DNA of 24,305 nt, from the NCBI GenBank assembly GCA_964581165.1, contig CAZOMM010000027.1:1-24305 (forward strand), in the 5' to 3' direction. A program made the translations under genes and the position numbers. Numbering within the stretch: position 1 is the first letter of the stretch; every line of letters begins with the position of its first letter. This stretch comes from CAZPAN01 sp964581165. GTDB taxonomy: Bacteria; Actinomycetota; Coriobacteriia; Coriobacteriales; CADBOM01. Shown in pieces: positions 21,029-24,305 of this stretch. The notes beneath the pieces were generated by a model. That model saw only the letters and a list, made by a program, of their open reading frames with translations, did no database searches and had not been told where the DNA came from.

Positions 21029-22618
21029 GTTTTGCCGCCTATCTTTTTGGGAGGGTATCCCAGCCCCTACTCGATACTTGTTAACTGTTCTTCTGGATAC
21101 TGGAATTCCTTGCTGAGATAACACGGAGGCAATTTGTTGATCGCTCAAGGGTTTTTTGCGGTTTTCAGTAGAAATGAGTTCTTTGATTGCCGCCAGCACA
21201 CTATCTCGAGATATCTGTTCAACTACTTGATCGGATTTATTAAAGGCTTGTTTGGCTTTTCGATGGTCTTGATTGGGTATTTTAGGGTCTTGATTGGACA
21301 TTTTGGGGTCTTGCGAATTGCTTGAAAAAGCAGACAGGCCTCCACTAATTCCTCCGCTGACAAATAAAGAGCGCAAAGAGATCACACCTTTGGGACTTTT
21401 TATATAAGCAGTCCTAGCAATCCTGCTGACAGTAGAAACGCTTAAGCCCAGATCTTCTGCAACATCTGACATCTTAAGAGTTGCGAGTGAGCCATTTGGG
21501 GAGGAAAAGTAGCTCAATTGATGCATGGCGGCATAGCTAGCCACTTCAAAAAGAGTTTGCTGTCTTTTGATAATATTTTCCATTAGAGATCGGGCAGACT
21601 TGAGCTGTTTTGCAAGCTCATTCAAAATCTTTTTGTCAGCCTTCTTGTCACAAAAAGCTCCAGATATAAAGAGCTGAGCGTACTCCTCGTTAACCTCAAC
21701 CCTTATTCCTATTGGGTTTTCCAAAGAGACAACAAGTCCGTCTTTTGTTAAATCTATCCTTATTTCTGGAATTACAATCTGAGGCCTGTCTCTGCCAATT
21801 GTTAGGCCAGGTCTAGGATCCAGCAGAGCCAGTTCCGATCTAATCTCAGACAGCTCTTGAATTTCTATGCCTGTCTCTTTGGAGATTTTAGAAAGATGGC
21901 CCCTGATCAAATCTTCGAAATAATTTGAAATCACACGATATGTGGAATCAGATTCGAAGCCCCTTGCCTCTAGCTGTAAAAACATACATTCAGAAACACT
22001 TCTTGCAGCTATGCCAGGGATATCAGAGCGTTGAATAAAGCTCAGTACTTCTTTGACTTGCTCGATATCTGCTCCGGCAACAACAGCAATACCATCCACA
22101 TCGAGCTGTAGATATCCCGAGTCGTCCATTGAACCGGCAATAGCCTCGCCAATGTCTGCCCAAATGCCATCACCAAATCTAAGCCTCACAATTTGCTCGA
22201 CATGCTCTTGTAGTGTGCCAGCGCTGATTGTGTTAGCGCTGATGTTTCTTTCTAGCATCCTGTCTTTGGCATTTGGATCACTGGAATTGCGACTGCTGTC
22301 AGTTGCTGTTAGCCCACCAGTATCAAAATAATCTTCTTGCCAGTAAGCCTCGTTGTTTGAGTCGTAGAAGCTGTAGTTATCTTGCCAATCAAGTCCTGGG
22401 TCCAAGTCAAAATTGGAACCTGGGTCCAAGTCAAAACCTGAGTTGAAATCATTACTTGGAATGGCCTCTTGTAAAAAGATGTTTTCGGAGAAGGCATTTT
22501 GCAAAAGCTCCCTAATTTCTAGGGCAGTCATAGATAGAATCTCTACGCCTTGCCTAGCCTCTAAGCTAAGACTGATACGCTGATGCTGCTTTTGAGACTT
22601 TTGCTGCCTTAGAGGCAT
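21023..22618 (-). CDS. rpoN: RNA polymerase sigma-54 factor
   Basis: A 531-residue sigma-54, somewhat longer than usual (about 430-500). Region I is Gln/Leu-rich (SLEARQGVEILSMTALEIRE, residues about 17-36). The core-binding domain includes DDSGYLQLD and DPRPGLTIG. The promoter-binding helix-turn-helix is MSDVAEDLGLSVSTVSRI, and the RpoN box is SRRTVNKYR near 508-516. The extra length lies in two repeat-bearing linkers: an acidic region II (DLDPG repeats, coding sequence 22395-22436) and a 7-residue QDPK repeat between HTH and RpoN box (21265-21313). Good ribosome binding site (AGGAGAAGG). It adjoins the sigma-54 activator, unusual because rpoN normally lies with hpf/ptsN or glycolytic genes. 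Confidence 0.96.
   Translation of the reverse strand: MPLRQQKSQKQHQRISLSLEARQGVEILSMTALEIRELLQNAFSENIFLQEAIPSNDFNSGFDLDPGSNFDLDPGLDWQDNYSFYDSNNEAYWQEDYFDTGGLTATDSSRNSSDPNAKDRMLERNISANTISAGTLQEHVEQIVRLRFGDGIWADIGEAIAGSMDDSGYLQLDVDGIAVVAGADIEQVKEVLSFIQRSDIPGIAARSVSECMFLQLEARGFESDSTYRVISNYFEDLIRGHLSKISKETGIEIQELSEIRSELALLDPRPGLTIGRDRPQIVIPEIRIDLTKDGLVVSLENPIGIRVEVNEEYAQLFISGAFCDKKADKKILNELAKQLKSARSLMENIIKRQQTLFEVASYAAMHQLSYFSSPNGSLATLKMSDVAEDLGLSVSTVSRIARTAYIKSPKGVISLRSLFVSGGISGGLSAFSSNSQDPKMSNQDPKIPNQDHRKAKQAFNKSDQVVEQISRDSVLAAIKELISTENRKKPLSDQQIASVLSQQGIPVSRRTVNKYRVGAGIPSQKDRRQNL
21265..21313. repeat. 21-bp repeat in the rpoN linker
   Basis: Two 21-bp units (21265-21285, 21286-21306) plus a 7-bp start of a third encode QDPKMSN / QDPKIPN / QDH between the HTH and the RpoN box, in a linker that is about 30 residues longer than in typical sigma-54. 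Confidence 0.88.
22395..22436. repeat. 24-bp-period repeat in rpoN region II
   Basis: An 18-bp string recurs identically at 22395-22412 and 22419-22436 (24-bp, 8-codon period), encoding two FDLDPG copies in the acidic linker after region I. In frame. Confidence 0.88.
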
Positions 22619-22651
22619 CGCCTTCTCCTAAAACAACTGCATGGATTAAGG

Positions 22652-22712
22652 TCTACGCCATGCTTTGTTACGCCGTGCTTTACTATGGCGCGCTTGTCTA
22701 CGCCATGCTTTG
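22652..22712. repeat. 4 x about 15-bp repeat carrying the hydrolase stop in phase
   Basis: The 16-bp string TCTACGCCATGCTTTG occurs at 22697-22712, covering the last codons and stop of the hydrolase, and identically at 22652-22667. Two diverged units lie between. On the minus strand the gene ends Gln-Ser-Met-Ala-TAG (22698-22700). The frame continues with stops at 22683-22685 (TAG), 22668-22670 (TAA) and 22653-22655 (TAG), one every 5 codons, the last again reading Gln-Ser-Met-Ala-stop. It fills most of the 79-bp gap before rpoN. Confidence 0.85.
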
Positions 22713-23681
22713 CTCAAAAAATTCCTTGATGTGATCAAAGGGGATCATATCCATATTGTCATACAAATCTGTGTGTACTGCGCCAGGCACAAGACACAGC
22801 TCCTTGTTGTCGCCATTTAGTAAAGAAAACGCATACTTGCCCATATAGAGCGAGTGAGCTTTATCGCCATGCAAAATCATTACAGGATTGTCGATCTCAG
22901 ATGCATAGCAAAGGATTAGCTGATTATTAAAGGAGGCACAACCAGTAACGTTCCAGCCATCATTGGAGTTAAGAGAGCGGGAATGATAGCCGCGCTCAGT
23001 TTTATAGTAATCGTAGTAGTCTTTTACGAACCAAGGAGCATCGTCTGGCAGAGGATCTACCACGCCACCGCCGCGCTTGTATTCACCAGTCTTGTAGTCT
23101 TCAATGCGCTGCTTGGCAATTGCCATTCGAGTTGCCTTGCGATACTCCGGGTTATCCTCGGAATCAAAATATCCCTTGGCGTTGATGCGGCACATGTCAT
23201 ACATGGTCGAGGCCACAGTTGCCTTGATACGTGGATCAAGGGCTGCAGCATTAATTGCCAAACCACCCCAACCACAGATTCCAAGAATTCCGATCTTGTC
23301 AGCATCTACATCTTCACGAAGCGATAGATAATCAACTGCTGCACAAAAATCCTCTGTGTTAATGTCGGGCGATGCCATATAGCGAGGTTGCCCGCCACTT
23401 TCGCCCGTATAGGATGGATCAAAGGCCATTGTAATTAAGCCGCGCTGGGCAAGGCTTTGTGCATACAAACCACTAGCCTGCTCCTTTACGGCTCCAAAGG
23501 GACCAGAAATTGCAATTGCAGAAAGCTTTTCATCCGCAGCCACATCCTTTGGCTTATAAAGATCAGCAGCCAAGCTTATGCCATAGCGGTTATGAAAAAT
23601 TACCTTGCAATGATCCACCTTGTCGCTTTGGGGAAAGACCTTGTCCCATTCCTCAACTAGATTAAGCTTCTCGTTTTCCAT
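22698..23681 (-). CDS. Alpha/beta hydrolase, YcjY/dienelactone-hydrolase-like, Cys nucleophile
   Basis: A 327-residue alpha/beta hydrolase without signal peptide. N-terminal RYGISLAADLYKPKD, the oxyanion region AISGPFGAVKEQ near 57, and AFDPSYTGESGGQPR near 86 are typical of YcjY-like proteins. The nucleophile elbow is GILGICGWGG with Cys136 instead of Ser, as in dienelactone hydrolases. Acid and base are likely Asp in ILHGDKAHS (near 273) and His in PGAVHTD (near 303). Substrate unknown. It precedes rpoN by 79 bp; AAAGGAG lies 6 nt before the ATG, and a possible sigma-54 promoter (23759-23776) lies 80 bp upstream. Confidence 0.88.
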   Translation of the reverse strand: MENEKLNLVEEWDKVFPQSDKVDHCKVIFHNRYGISLAADLYKPKDVAADEKLSAIAISGPFGAVKEQASGLYAQSLAQRGLITMAFDPSYTGESGGQPRYMASPDINTEDFCAAVDYLSLREDVDADKIGILGICGWGGLAINAAALDPRIKATVASTMYDMCRINAKGYFDSEDNPEYRKATRMAIAKQRIEDYKTGEYKRGGGVVDPLPDDAPWFVKDYYDYYKTERGYHSRSLNSNDGWNVTGCASFNNQLILCYASEIDNPVMILHGDKAHSLYMGKYAFSLLNGDNKELCLVPGAVHTDLYDNMDMIPFDHIKEFFEQSMA

Positions 23682-23758
23682 CTGATACTCCTTTGTGGAT
23701 ACAGCCTACAGATCAATGTGACGACCGCAATATGGCGACTTCAACACAGCGTCCTCAA

Positions 23759-23776
23759 CAGCTCTCACTGTGCCTT
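23759..23776 (-). promoter_or_regulatory. Candidate sigma-54 (-24/-12) promoter of the hydrolase
   Basis: On the minus strand AAGGCACAGTGAGAGCTG has GGCAC, then the exact 10-bp GG-to-GC spacing and a following T. The -24 half matches TGGCAC at five of six positions; the -12 half keeps only GC plus T. The GC lies about 80 bp before the hydrolase ATG. Plausible because rpoN is the next gene, but such short matches also arise by chance. Confidence 0.4.
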
Positions 23777-23893
23777 AAAGTGGCCGTTGCAAACTGCATA
23801 AAGCGTATAAAGGTCATTGTCGGCAGTTTGCCTAACTGAGGATTAAAACAGCTAAACTTGGCTTGAGGTCAAGCACTAAATCTAAGCTGTGGG

Positions 23894-23926
23894 ACAAGGG
23901 TGGTACAAGGGTGGTACAAGGGTGGT
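23894..23926. repeat. 3 x 11-bp perfect tandem repeat
   Basis: ACAAGGGTGGT at 23894, 23905 and 23916, all identical, followed by ATAAACCCACATCACCC, which can pair with the GGGTGGT units. It is in the 368-bp divergent gap between hydrolase and the membrane-protein gene. Apart from the repeat, the sigma-54 candidate and the bipartite motif, I see nothing in this gap. Confidence 0.9.
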
Positions 23927-23985
23927 ATAAACCCACATCACCCTAGTTGGATGCTCAATAAATTATTTCCCCTATCTTTAAGCAA

Positions 23986-24023
23986 AATTGACACGATCAC
24001 TGGGTGGGTGTGTGCTTAAACTC
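23986..24023. promoter_or_regulatory. Bipartite conserved motif, copy 2
   Basis: AATTGACACGAT, 8 bp, GGGTGTGTGC, then TTAAACTC: the same layout as 20946-20982 (12 of 12 identical in the first half, 9 of 10 in the second). It ends 26 bp before the membrane-protein ATG at 24050, so it may overlap that gene's promoter; TTGACA inside it resembles a -35 box, but no good -10 follows at 17 bp. Confidence 0.6.
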
Positions 24024-24049
24024 AGGAGAATAAAAACAGGGGGATAAAA

Positions 24050-24305
24050 ATGCTTCCGTATTTTAGAAACTACGTGCTTGTTGCCTATATTCTTGCCATT
24101 GTAGTACCGGTGGGTTTAGTAACCGTGCTTTCTTGGATCTTGGGCTTTTATCTAGTCTCCACTGTTCCCGGCCTTATTTTTGCCATAGTGGCTGTTATTG
24201 CCAGTTTGCTTATTGCTAAAAAGGTAGTAACAAAACTTGTCGATCGTAAATCTGACAAGCTAATTTCACTTTATAACGATGACTGCGATCCAGCTGCTTT
24301 TCTAG
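24050..24305 (+). CDS. Membrane protein of unknown function, N-terminal part
   Basis: The frame is open from the ATG at 24050 to the window end (85 codons), with AGGGGGA 5 nt upstream. Two hydrophobic segments lie at about residues 7-29 (YVLVAYILAIVVPVGLVTV) and 33-58 (GFYLVSTVPGLIFAIVAVIA). They are followed by a basic AKKVVTKLVDRK stretch and SLYNDDCDPAAFL. The last motif resembles the start of TPR-like repeat regions seen in some Gram-positive proteins, so a membrane anchor plus cytoplasmic repeat domain is possible (inference). I do not recognise the family. Confidence 0.7.
   Translation, partial: MLPYFRNYVLVAYILAIVVPVGLVTVLSWILGFYLVSTVPGLIFAIVAVIASLLIAKKVVTKLVDRKSDKLISLYNDDCDPAAFL

Noticed and set aside
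23894..23926. Direct repeats suggesting a small CRISPR array
   Set aside because: The 11-bp units are contiguous with no spacers, and no cas gene is present.
24002..24015. GG-N10-GC string resembling a sigma-54 promoter before the membrane-protein gene
   Set aside because: The matching motif copy at 20966-20975 lacks the GG, so the conserved feature is not a -24/-12 element; the match is probably coincidental within the GGGTGYGTGC half.
1..24305. Insertion sequences, transposases, prophage or integrase genes
   Set aside because: No reading frame with such signatures and no long terminal inverted repeats were seen; the repeats here are local and gene-specific.

Overview
The window is a moderate-GC, gene-dense chromosomal segment from what looks like an anaerobic Gram-positive bacterium. 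The combination of glmU-prs-pth, OFA-type MFS transporters, CaiA-like acyl-CoA dehydrogenase, a corrinoid protein with a RamA-type activator, DUF2284 and an alpha/beta hydrolase of the YcjY type reminds me of Coriobacteriia (Eggerthellaceae-like). A clostridial Bacillota cannot be excluded without a search. The taxonomic call is inference.

Region 1 (1-5.2 kb) is housekeeping, nearly all on the minus strand. It holds the C-terminus of an EcfT-like ECF transporter subunit (+), then glmU-prs-pth (cell-wall precursor, PRPP, peptidyl-tRNA rescue), tRNA-Gln(TTG) with a terminator hairpin, and tadA-ispE joined by a 4-nt ATGA overlap. IspE carries an unusually long low-complexity insertion.

Region 2 (5.2-8.8 kb) is a divergent corrinoid locus. 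A dimethylamine/methanol-type corrinoid protein is on the minus strand. A RamA-like 2Fe-2S/ASKHA reductive activator and a DUF2284 cysteine-rich protein are on the plus strand. No substrate methyltransferase lies nearby. tRNA-Ser(TGA) follows.

Region 3 (8.8-23.7 kb) is a long minus-strand catabolic and regulatory block. In transcription order it runs: alpha/beta hydrolase, sigma-54 (rpoN), a sigma-54-dependent GAF/PAS-like/AAA+/Fis activator, a 100-N scaffold gap flanked by a TGTTCA enhancer-like array, CoA-acylating aldehyde dehydrogenase, phosphotransbutyrylase, butyrate kinase, OFA-type MFS transporter, a 2x[4Fe-4S] protein, an EthD-like protein, a CaiA-like acyl-CoA dehydrogenase and an NMO/FabK-like FMN protein. 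The simplest reading is a sigma-54-controlled module converting an aldehyde to acyl-CoA, acyl phosphate and acid with ATP gain. The acyl-CoA dehydrogenase, Fe-S and flavin proteins would handle electrons. The substrate is unknown. The window closes with the start of a plus-strand membrane protein.

A window-wide peculiarity is that almost every intergenic gap, and several protein linkers, hold their own short degenerate tandem repeat, each with a different unit. In at least three genes (prs, the NMO-like gene, the hydrolase) the repeat is a codon-phased copy of the gene's last codons including the stop codon, giving a ladder of 3-4 in-frame stops. I regard this and the sigma-54/enhancer arrangement as the two observations most worth following up.
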